Source: Ilumatobacter sp. (GTDB lineage Bacteria > Actinomycetota > Acidimicrobiia > Acidimicrobiales > Ilumatobacteraceae). Taken from it: a stretch of 5,096 nucleotides of DNA. A program made the position numbers and the translations under genes. This document shows positions 1-5,096 of this stretch, one piece after another (positions within the stretch are counted from its first letter, which is position 1; every line of letters starts with the position of its first letter). A model generated the notes under the pieces. It worked only from the letters and a program-made list of their open reading frames with translations. It was not told the origin of the DNA and did not search any database. The DNA lies in NCBI GenBank assembly GCA_029263275.1, contig JAJCXU010000218.1, positions 1-5,096 on the forward strand. The letters are read 5' to 3'.

Positions 1-271
1 AATCGGCGACGATCTCCGTGGGTCGTTCGAGCATTTGCGACCAGAGGTCGGCTTGGAGACCAGCGAGCAGCTCCTGTCGTGAGGCGAACTGGAGATAGAT
101 CGAGCCCTTCGCAATCCCGGCGGCCTCCGCGACACGCGCCATCGACGTGTTGGCGAGACCTCCCTCGATAGCCAGCCGGGCGGCGGCGTCGAGAATCTGA
201 CGACGTCGGACCTCAGGCGTCTGAAACCGTCCTTCGGGTTGGGGTTCGACAGAGGGTGCCACAGCGCACAT
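1..271 (-). CDS. TetR/AcrR-family transcriptional repressor, N-terminal part (cut by left window edge)
   Basis: Ninety codons are visible from an ATG at 271-269 down to the window edge. Residues about 20-75 form the classic TetR N-terminal DNA-binding domain. A first helix with VRRRQILDAAARLA (21-34) is followed by a helix-turn-helix (about 42-61, TSMARVAEAAGIAKGSIYLQF-like) and then the usual QFASRQELLAG segment. The ligand-binding domain is mostly outside the window, so the inducer cannot be guessed. TetR proteins bind DNA as dimers and usually repress a divergent neighbour. Here that neighbour is the oxidoreductase at 357, and two palindromes lie between the genes. The start is the first in-frame ATG before the HTH. 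No convincing Shine-Dalgarno precedes it, and GTG at 262 is an alternative start. The family call is firm and the regulated target is inferred. Confidence 0.93.
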   Translation of the reverse strand, partial: MCAVAPSVEPQPEGRFQTPEVRRRQILDAAARLAIEGGLANTSMARVAEAAGIAKGSIYLQFASRQELLAGLQADLWSQMLERPTEIVAD

Positions 272-281
272 CGTACCGGGG

Positions 282-310
282 TTGTGGATCGAATGACCAT
301 CGGTCATACT
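282..310 (+). promoter_or_regulatory. Candidate housekeeping-sigma promoter for the oxidoreductase
   Basis: TTGTGG (282-287) and CATACT (305-310) are separated by 17 nt, a reasonable -35/-10 pair. Transcription would start near 317. The first operator-like palindrome would lie between the -35 and -10 and partly over the -10. The second would cover the start site, which is a repression-competent layout. The match to consensus is only partial, so this is a prediction by eye. Confidence 0.4.
293..307. promoter_or_regulatory. TetR-type operator 1 (palindrome)
   Basis: ATGACC-ATC-GGTCAT is a perfect inverted repeat with 6-bp arms and a 3-bp spacer. Its size and symmetry fit a TetR dimer half-site pair. 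It overlaps the candidate -10 and lies 22 bp upstream of the TetR start codon. Binding by the adjacent regulator is inferred. Confidence 0.7.
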
Positions 311-313
311 CGA

Positions 314-328
314 ATGACCGACGGTCAA
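314..328. promoter_or_regulatory. TetR-type operator 2 (palindrome)
   Basis: ATGACC-GAC-GGTCAA has perfect 5-bp arms (TGACC/GGTCA, 315-327) and one mismatch at the outer pair. It repeats operator 1 with its centre 21 bp further on, about two helical turns. The 10-mer TCGAATGACC occurs at both 289-298 and 310-319, so the shared sequence extends beyond the palindrome itself. This favours two dimers binding the same DNA face. Confidence 0.68.
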
Positions 329-356
329 ACCCGACCGGAGAGAACGGAGTACCGCC

Positions 357-1013
357 ATGATCACCACCGACACACCACCTCTTGACCTCGTCATCATCGG
401 CGGCGGTCCCGCCGGGATGAGCGCTGCGCTCATCGCTGGCCGCGCCCTGCTCGACGCAACGATCGTGAATGCAGAGTCCCCACGCAACGCCGTCACGACT
501 GCATCGCACGGCTTCCTCACCCGGGATGACGTCCACCCGACCGAGCTGGTCGCGATCGCGAAACAACAGCTCGCCACGTATGGCACGGTCCGCTACCTCA
601 ACGACACGGTCGTCTCGACGCGCCAGACCGCGAAGGGGTTCGAGGTGGTCCTCGGCGACGGATTCGAACATCGTGGTGAGCGGCTCGCGCTCTTCGGCGG
701 GGAGAGCGCCGCCCACTACGCGCCGATGATTCGGATGTGGACCGACGACCTCATGGTCTTCGCCGAGTCCCTCGGTGTCACCAGCTCGTCAACCGACTGG
801 GGAACCACCGCACTCGACGTGGGCGACACCGGCGGAACGAACATCGGCGGTCTCTACGTGGTGGGTGACGCGAAGACTGGCTTCAGCGGTGTCGTTGGAG
901 CGGCAGCCGAGGGAGCTGCGTGCGCCGAATCGATCGTCCATGAGATCGCCGTCGAACGATGGAGCCCAACACTGGCCGTCAGCGTTCCGGCCACTCCTCC
1001 TCGGTCCGCATGA
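357..1013 (+). CDS. FAD-dependent pyridine nucleotide-disulfide oxidoreductase (thioredoxin-reductase-like), internally shortened
   Basis: The product has 218 residues, against roughly 300 for the family. The N-terminus has the dinucleotide-binding beta strand and motif LVIIGGGPAGMSAA (11-24), then SPRNAVTTASHGFLTRDD (41-58), typical of TrxR-like flavoproteins found beside TetR genes. Residues 109-140 (RLALFGGESAAHYAPMIRMW onward) resemble the start of the NAD(P)-binding domain, and 164-190 (GGLYVVGDAKTGFSGVVGAA onward) the C-terminal flavin-contacting motif. Two blocks expected from the family seem absent. One, at about residue 108, includes the ATG motif and the CPYCHG-type region. The other, at about 140-150, is most of the NAD(P) domain. 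The only Cys is near residue 189, so no redox Cys pair remains. Reading frame and codon bias are intact. It may be a truncated working protein or a pseudogene in early decay. The start is supported by GGAG 7 nt upstream. Confidence 0.75.
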   Translation: MITTDTPPLDLVIIGGGPAGMSAALIAGRALLDATIVNAESPRNAVTTASHGFLTRDDVHPTELVAIAKQQLATYGTVRYLNDTVVSTRQTAKGFEVVLGDGFEHRGERLALFGGESAAHYAPMIRMWTDDLMVFAESLGVTSSSTDWGTTALDVGDTGGTNIGGLYVVGDAKTGFSGVVGAAAEGAACAESIVHEIAVERWSPTLAVSVPATPPRSA

Positions 1014-3189
1014 CGAGACCCCAGGCTGACGAGTCAGCGAACGGCGGTGTCGGCGACGCTGACGCACCATCGGCGGCCAGCGCGAGTGCGAGCAGTGCGT
1101 CGCTCTGTTTCGGACGCGGCATCGCTCGCGAGTACTCGAACAGTGCCTCACCGGCGATGTCGCCAAGGAGCCGGCGAGCGCTCTCTCGGAGCCGACGGTG
1201 CGGGTAGAAGGTGGACTTCAGGTCTGCCACGACGGCCGCTGCCTCGTCGGCGGTGATGACGCCGGCAGCCGCGGCAGCGTCGGTGATGATCCTGCAGTCC
1301 ACGAGCGTGTCGTTCAACTGCATCCAATCGGTTGACGCATCGCCGTGCGCGATGGCGACTTCGTCGTCAGCAGTGATGGCGCCGTTGAGGTACATCGTGA
1401 ACACCTGTCCGACACCGACCATCCCAAAGGGATGCATCTCGGCGGCTCGCAGCGCGCCCATTGAGGACGCCCCGATGACCTCGACCCCATTGGCCATGGC
1501 CCAGTGGATCTCTTTGTGCCATGGCGCTGGCACCGAGGCATACCGTCCGTCGATCAAGACGACGGTGCGCGCCCCCGCCCGGACCACTCGCCACACATCT
1601 CCGCATTCCGCTGGTGGGAGCCAGGCTGCCTCGATCAGGTCACGGCCCAGGTCACCGGGGAGCGTTGGGCCCGCAAACACTGCGATTCCCGTTCTGGCGA
1701 CCGCGTCGAGATCAAGGCCAGATGCGTCGCCTCCGGGAACACCCGCAGGGACGACGGGCAGCGGCGACGGTGCTGGTGGCTCCAGTTCATCGATACGTGT
1801 TCCGGGCACGACCATCTTCACGACTGCGGCGGCCGACGTTGCACCGTCGCCGAGGAACTCGGTGGCCTGTTCCGGGCTCAGACTCATGTCGCACGCGATG
1901 ATCTGGTCGAAGCCTGCGGCGCGAACCTGCGCCACAGCGGTTGCGAGGTCGTCGCGGAGATCGTCGAATGACCAGTTGGGCAGGTCGGTGAACTGCACGG
2001 TGGATGGTGCTTCGAGCAGCTTGCGTGTCTGCTCACTCTCCCAAGCCCAATCCGTGTACAACTCTCTGGGGATGTCATCGCGCGATCCAGCGATCACGGT
2101 CGCCCGGTCTTGCGCCGCCTCGGTCACGGCCCGCGCAATTGCGATGACCCTCGACAGGTGGGTACCGGACCCGAACCCTGACGGAACCGTGTTGAGGTGA
2201 GCGAGTTCGCTGGACTCTTTGACGTGGGTCACGGCCATCACGGTCGGCAGCCCGCAGCTGCCCGTCGCGTCGAACAGGCCCACATCGATGCCAGCAGCTT
2301 CGAAGCGGCCGAGCACGTCACGCAGTACTGGGTCGTCGATCGACGCGGCGTCGATGCGGCGCGGGGCGCTGAACCTGACGCCGCCGAACACGTCGTCTTC
2401 GTCGACTCCGTCGAACCCCTGACGGAGGTGTTCTCGTTCGACCAATTCGTAGAGACCGTGCAGCACCGCCTCGGTCCGGCAGTTCCCCGACGCAAGACCA
2501 TTTGACCCACGGAGGAACACCCCTTCGGTGGGATGGAGAGGGAGGCTGCCGTCGCAGTGAACGGCCTCGTACGGCACCAGCACGTGCTTGCCGGAGATCA
2601 GCTCGAGGCCTGCCGTCCAACGCGTCGGCGACGACGGGTCGAGTTCGTTGCACGGCTCGCCCGATTCGGTGGAGTAGCGACCAATCCGGGCGAGGTCAGC
2701 GACGGTCTCGCCGCGTTCGAGCAGCTCGGTCAGTGTCGCGGTGATGACTGGAGCGAAATGCTGCTCGGCGTGCCACATCTCGAGCGATTCCATGACGGCA
2801 GATGCGCGGGCAGCGTCGTCGGTAGCGCCCTTTCCCTGCGAGACCGAGAGGTTGGTCGAGACGGGACGCATCGCGCACCACACAGGGATGCCGACATCGT
2901 CGAGGCCGGTCACGTCAGCGAGGCGAGAGACGCCGGCAACAGTCGCCAACGGCCACACACGTTCGACGGTTGCAGCAGGGGTTTGGACACGGTCGGTGCC
3001 GAGTCCGAACCGCTTCGGGCTCGGTTCAGCCAGTGCGGCGACCAGTCGGTCGATGCGCATCTTCGATGCTGGTCCAAAGTTCGGTTCGTTCTTCACTGAC
3101 TCCACCATGCGGGCGCGAGGGGGACGTACGCCGGCAGAATCCGAACCTAGCCGAGGACCCTGACGGACACAGCAGATCTCGGCGGTCAT
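979..3189 (-). CDS. YcaO-TfuA fusion protein, putative peptide/protein thioamidation enzyme
   Basis: This 736-residue protein has two domains. Residues about 58-470 are YcaO, the ATP-dependent enzyme that activates backbone amides. Visible YcaO signatures are ADVTGLDDVGIPVW (91-104), S130-x3-E134-x2-E137, E240 with E248LVERE (248-253), and TEAAQDR (356-362). A Pro-rich linker follows (471-487, with PAPSPLP). Residues about 501-735 are TfuA: IAVFAGPTLP (502-511), VLIDGRYASVPAPWHKEI (544-561), ASSMGALRAAEMHPFGMVGV (574-593) and ADDEVAIAH (607-615). YcaO with TfuA is known from thioamide formation in methanogen methyl-coenzyme M reductase and thioviridamide-type peptides, with TfuA as partner protein. 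The product here is inferred. The gene is last in the operon. Its ATG (3189) overlaps the upstream stop as ATGA, which favours translational coupling. The segment before residue about 44 is not recognisable, and ATG at 3108 or 3060 are alternative starts. No separate E1-like partner or precursor is present. Confidence 0.92.
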   Translation of the reverse strand: MTAEICCVRQGPRLGSDSAGVRPPRARMVESVKNEPNFGPASKMRIDRLVAALAEPSPKRFGLGTDRVQTPAATVERVWPLATVAGVSRLADVTGLDDVGIPVWCAMRPVSTNLSVSQGKGATDDAARASAVMESLEMWHAEQHFAPVITATLTELLERGETVADLARIGRYSTESGEPCNELDPSSPTRWTAGLELISGKHVLVPYEAVHCDGSLPLHPTEGVFLRGSNGLASGNCRTEAVLHGLYELVEREHLRQGFDGVDEDDVFGGVRFSAPRRIDAASIDDPVLRDVLGRFEAAGIDVGLFDATGSCGLPTVMAVTHVKESSELAHLNTVPSGFGSGTHLSRVIAIARAVTEAAQDRATVIAGSRDDIPRELYTDWAWESEQTRKLLEAPSTVQFTDLPNWSFDDLRDDLATAVAQVRAAGFDQIIACDMSLSPEQATEFLGDGATSAAAVVKMVVPGTRIDELEPPAPSPLPVVPAGVPGGDASGLDLDAVARTGIAVFAGPTLPGDLGRDLIEAAWLPPAECGDVWRVVRAGARTVVLIDGRYASVPAPWHKEIHWAMANGVEVIGASSMGALRAAEMHPFGMVGVGQVFTMYLNGAITADDEVAIAHGDASTDWMQLNDTLVDCRIITDAAAAAGVITADEAAAVVADLKSTFYPHRRLRESARRLLGDIAGEALFEYSRAMPRPKQSDALLALALAADGASASPTPPFADSSAWGLVMRTEEEWPER

Positions 3190-3836
3190 CCTCTCGTTCG
3201 CGGGCTTGGCGCGGCGACAATGCTTCCGTCGAGCACGTGGATCGTGCGGTCAACGCGATCGAGGAGTCGAGCATCGTGGGTGGCAACGATGACCGCTCCG
3301 CCCTGCTTGGCGACGAGTGCGAGTTGGTCGATCACGAGATCGGAGTGTCGTTCGTCCTGATGCGCCGTGGGTTCGTCGGCGATGATCAGTGCAGGACTCA
3401 TCGCGATCGCTCGCGCCACAGCGACACGCTGTTGTTCGCCCATCGACAGTTCGCCAGGAAACCGATCGAGAAGCTCGCCGAGGCCCAGTGATGTGAGCGC
3501 CTCCACGGCGTCGACGCGTCGATCTCCACCCAGCCGAGCGGCCAGTTCGACGTTCTCGCGTGCGGACAACTCGGGGAGCAAGCCCAGCTCTTGGGGGATG
3601 ACCGCCACGCCGCTCCAACCGTGGGTCGTCACGCTCGACGTCATGGTTCCGGCGTCGGGCTGTTCCCAGCCGAGCAGCAGGTTCAGAATGGTCGTCTTTC
3701 CGGATCCGGACGGACCAATGAGACCGACAACTTCACCGGCATGCACTGCGAGTGTCACGGCATCGACTGCCACAACGATCTCAGCGGCAGATCGGTACCT
3801 TCGAGTCGCTTCGTCGAGGCGTATCAGCTCATTCAT
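3186..3836 (-). CDS. ABC transporter ATP-binding protein (MacB/LolD-like, compact)
   Basis: The product is a complete 216-residue nucleotide-binding subunit. It has Walker A GPSGSGKTT (41-49), Q-loop IPQE (Gln82), signature LSMGEQQR (130-137), Walker B ALIIADEPT (149-157, catalytic Glu155) and H-loop ATHD (His187). All catalytic positions are present, so it should hydrolyse ATP. Its size and single-domain form fit the LolD/MacB group that works with FtsX-type permeases, in agreement with the permease two genes upstream. The start ATG (3836) overlaps the stop of the preceding ATPase as ATGA, with GAGG a few bases upstream. Its own stop overlaps the YcaO-TfuA start in the same way. With the adjacent second ATPase it may form a heterodimer on one permease, or the two may serve separate permeases. 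The substrate is unknown. A peptide modified by the downstream enzyme is an inference. Confidence 0.94.
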   Translation of the reverse strand: MNELIRLDEATRRYRSAAEIVVAVDAVTLAVHAGEVVGLIGPSGSGKTTILNLLLGWEQPDAGTMTSSVTTHGWSGVAVIPQELGLLPELSARENVELAARLGGDRRVDAVEALTSLGLGELLDRFPGELSMGEQQRVAVARAIAMSPALIIADEPTAHQDERHSDLVIDQLALVAKQGGAVIVATHDARLLDRVDRTIHVLDGSIVAAPSPRTRG

Positions 3837-4642
3837 GGCGCCTCGATCTCAACATTGCCGTCCGGGTCCGACCAGGTCAGCCGGACTCGTCGACCGCTGA
3901 ACCGTGCCTGGAGTTCGGGAGGCAGCTGCAACCGGCCTGAACGATCGATCACCGACAGCTGGTCGCCGCCTGACGTAACCGTGGCAACCGCACCGTCTCG
4001 CAGGGCGATCACCTCGGTGACACGTTCGAGGACGCGGCGGTCGTGGGTTGCAATCAGGACGGTGACACCGTGCTCGGCGATTGCGTCGACGGCGTCCATC
4101 ACCGCCGCAGCGTTCACGGAATCGAGCTGCGACGTCGGTTCATCCGCGATCACCATCCGATGACCGGCGACAGCTGCGCGGGCGAACGCCAACCGCTGAC
4201 GTTCGCCACCAGACATCTCCCGCGGCATCAGTGAGCGTTGGTCGCCGAGCCCCAGAACGCTCAGCCAGCGGTCGACGGCTGCTTCCTGGTTGCGGCCGGC
4301 GACGCGTTCGAGCTGCATCTCGGCCGTGAGGTGGGAGAACAGGTTGTCGTTCGGTCGCTGGTGCACGAGGGTGAGCAACCGAGCCCGCGCCCTCCCCCGG
4401 TCTCGTTCGCTCAGGCGCCACAGGTCAACACCGTCGAGCAGCACCACCCCCGCGGTGGGCCGATCCAGGCCAGCGAGCATTCGCAGCAGCGATGACTTGC
4501 CCGAACCTGACGGCCCCACGACCGCGGCCGTGACTCCCCGGTCCAACTCGAGGTCAACGCCACGCACGGCCTGCACCCGACCGGCCGCCGTGTCGTAGAA
4601 CTTGACCAGGTGGTCGCATCGGAGGATCGGGTCATCCACCAT
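3833..4642 (-). CDS. ABC transporter ATP-binding protein with C-terminal AbrB/SpoVT-like tail
   Basis: The product has 269 residues. Residues 1-222 are a MacB/LolD-like nucleotide-binding domain: Walker A GPSGSGKSS (43-51), Q-loop Gln95 (VHQRPNDNLFSHLT), signature MSGGERQR (143-150), Walker B MVIADEPTS (163-171, Glu168) and H-loop ATHD (His200). After the usual end of the domain, residues 228-269 add a small segment with IDRSGRLQLPPEL (232-244) and a following beta-rich stretch. This resembles the swapped-hairpin AbrB/SpoVT fold pattern of GRhxLPxEh. The start is set at ATG 4642 because GGGGAGGTG (4658-4650) lies 7 nt upstream. An open frame extends to an ATG at 4705, but that would overlap the permease far more and lacks such a site. 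The gene overlaps the permease end by 11 bp and the next ATPase start by 4 bp, in line with one mRNA. Confidence 0.93.
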   Translation of the reverse strand: MVDDPILRCDHLVKFYDTAAGRVQAVRGVDLELDRGVTAAVVGPSGSGKSSLLRMLAGLDRPTAGVVLLDGVDLWRLSERDRGRARARLLTLVHQRPNDNLFSHLTAEMQLERVAGRNQEAAVDRWLSVLGLGDQRSLMPREMSGGERQRLAFARAAVAGHRMVIADEPTSQLDSVNAAAVMDAVDAIAEHGVTVLIATHDRRVLERVTEVIALRDGAVATVTSGGDQLSVIDRSGRLQLPPELQARFSGRRVRLTWSDPDGNVEIEAP

Positions 4643-5096
4643 CGCGAAGCACCTCCCCTGCCGGTCGCCGAGCTGCACGTCGTTCCATCCACCAGACCGC
4701 GGCACAAATCAATGCGGCTCCTGCCACGGACGCAGCGATGAGCGGTCCCCACGACACCAGTACGGGTACGTCGGGCGGTCGACTCGGTGCTGGGTCGAAG
4801 CGTGCGGAAAGCCGCCGCACGACGAGTGGCACTGCGGCGAACGAGGCGCCGACGGCAAGCACGAGCACCACCGCGAGTTCGATCGCTGAAACGAGTGCGG
4901 CCTGGCCTGCCGGCATACCCATCGAGTGGGTCATCACCCTCGTCAGGGCACGCAGCCGCCGCCGAGCCGACAGAAACAGCACGAGTGACGCCAGCGCAGA
5001 TGCCAGGGCGACGACGCCAATCACCCCGAGATAACTGAACGCGGCCCGTGACGCGACGACGGCGGGTTCCTGGCGCCTCGCCTGCTGGGAGACGAC
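4632..5096 (-). CDS. FtsX-like ABC transporter permease, C-terminal part (cut by right window edge)
   Basis: The frame is open from the stop at 4634-4632 to the right edge, giving 154 visible residues. The start is outside the window, and an internal GTG at 5024 is unlikely to be it. Three hydrophobic segments are visible, roughly residues 22-44 (YLGVIGVVALASALASLVLF), 62-90 (SAIELAVVLVLAVGASFAAV region) and 107-132 (GPLIAASVAGAALICAAVWW). Between the first two is a cytoplasmic loop with MTHSMGMPAGQAALVSAIE, the coupling-loop pattern of FtsX/MacB permeases. The protein ends in GEVLRDGG, resembling the usual xEVLR terminus. This is the C-terminal FtsX domain. Two ATPase genes follow at once, so this is the membrane part of the exporter or mechanotransmission complex. 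Whether it carries one or two FtsX domains cannot be seen. Confidence 0.88.
   Translation of the reverse strand, partial: VVSQQARRQEPAVVASRAAFSYLGVIGVVALASALASLVLFLSARRRLRALTRVMTHSMGMPAGQAALVSAIELAVVLVLAVGASFAAVPLVVRRLSARFDPAPSRPPDVPVLVSWGPLIAASVAGAALICAAVWWMERRAARRPAGEVLRDGG
4650..4658 (-). promoter_or_regulatory. Strong Shine-Dalgarno site fixing the start of the first ATPase
   Basis: GGGGAGGTG on the minus strand (4658 to 4650) ends 7 nt before the ATG at 4642. It lies inside the permease coding sequence. It is the best ribosome-binding site in the operon and rules in favour of the 269-residue form over the longer 290-residue reading. Confidence 0.75.

Larger units (their letters stand above)
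272..356. promoter_or_regulatory. Divergent intergenic control region
   Basis: This is the only clear gene-free stretch in the window. It separates the leftward TetR gene from the rightward oxidoreductase. It holds two palindromic operator-like sites, a candidate promoter for the oxidoreductase, and a Shine-Dalgarno GGAG at 346-349 placed 7 nt before the ATG at 357. On the minus strand, TTGACC (328-323) could serve as a -35 for the TetR gene, but no well-spaced -10 was found. Confidence 0.75.

Noticed and set aside
213..716. Minus-strand open frame of 167 codons crossing the intergenic region
   Set aside because: It runs antisense to the oxidoreductase, through the operator region and into the TetR gene in another frame. 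It shows no recognisable motif and would require coding through both palindromes.
1025..1038. Inverted repeat GCTGAC-GA-GTCAGC just after the oxidoreductase stop, considered as a terminator
   Set aside because: The arms are only 6 bp, the 2-nt gap is too short for the full stem, and no T-run follows on either strand. It lies inside the YcaO-TfuA coding sequence. Probably chance.
1379..1410. First YcaO motif appearing to lack the Arg of an ExxER pattern (Met138 instead), considered as a sign of inactivation
   Set aside because: From memory, variants of this position (ExxEx followed by HAE) are common in TfuA-linked YcaO proteins, and the other ATP-site motifs are intact. Not evidence of loss without an alignment. 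(The residue itself lies near nt 2776-2778.)
1211..2200. Long plus-strand open frame (329 codons) inside the YcaO-TfuA gene
   Set aside because: It lies fully antisense to a gene with clear family motifs. Its translation is Ser/Ala/Thr/Arg-rich with no recognisable domain. Long antisense frames are expected in GC-rich DNA.
3109..3189. Segment before the second Met of YcaO-TfuA, considered as a separate precursor peptide
   Set aside because: There is no stop codon before the YcaO domain and no leader/core layout or repeated core residues. The ATGA coupling supports it as the enzyme N-terminus.
4632..4635. ATGA overlap at the permease stop, considered as the start of the first ATPase
   Set aside because: The ATG at 4635 is not in the ATPase frame. 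The in-frame ATG at 4642 with its strong Shine-Dalgarno is the better start.

Overview
This window is GC-rich and its open frames carry heavily G/C-biased third positions, which suggests an actinobacterium. An Acidimicrobiia-type marine or freshwater lineage is possible, but that is inference and no taxonomic marker gene is present. Coding density is very high: the only clear intergenic space is about 85 bp (272-356). No tRNA, rRNA, CRISPR array, insertion sequence or attachment site was seen.

Left part (1-1013). A TetR-family repressor gene, cut off by the left edge, runs leftward. It is divergent from a short FAD-dependent, thioredoxin-reductase-like oxidoreductase that runs rightward. The gap between them holds two near-identical palindromes whose centres are 21 bp apart. 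They sit on a plausible promoter, so the TetR protein probably controls the oxidoreductase and perhaps itself. The oxidoreductase keeps its N-terminal FAD-binding motif and C-terminal flavin motif but lacks two internal segments, so it may be degenerate or repurposed.

Right part (979-5096). Four genes run leftward as a tightly coupled operon. In transcription order they are the C-terminal part of an FtsX-like ABC permease (cut by the right edge), an ABC ATPase with an AbrB/SpoVT-like tail, a second compact ABC ATPase, and a 736-codon fusion of a YcaO domain to a TfuA domain. The junctions overlap by 11, 4 and 4 bp. The last gene ends tail to tail against the oxidoreductase with a 35-bp overlap.

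YcaO plus TfuA is the enzyme pair linked to ATP-dependent backbone thioamidation of peptides and proteins. Placed directly behind an FtsX/MacB-type transporter, it suggests a modify-and-export (or modify-and-immunity) module for a ribosomally made peptide. No precursor peptide gene is recognisable here. It must lie beyond the right edge or elsewhere in the genome, or the substrate is an ordinary cellular protein. The TetR/oxidoreductase pair may be an unrelated neighbour, because nothing in the sequence ties it to the operon beyond proximity.
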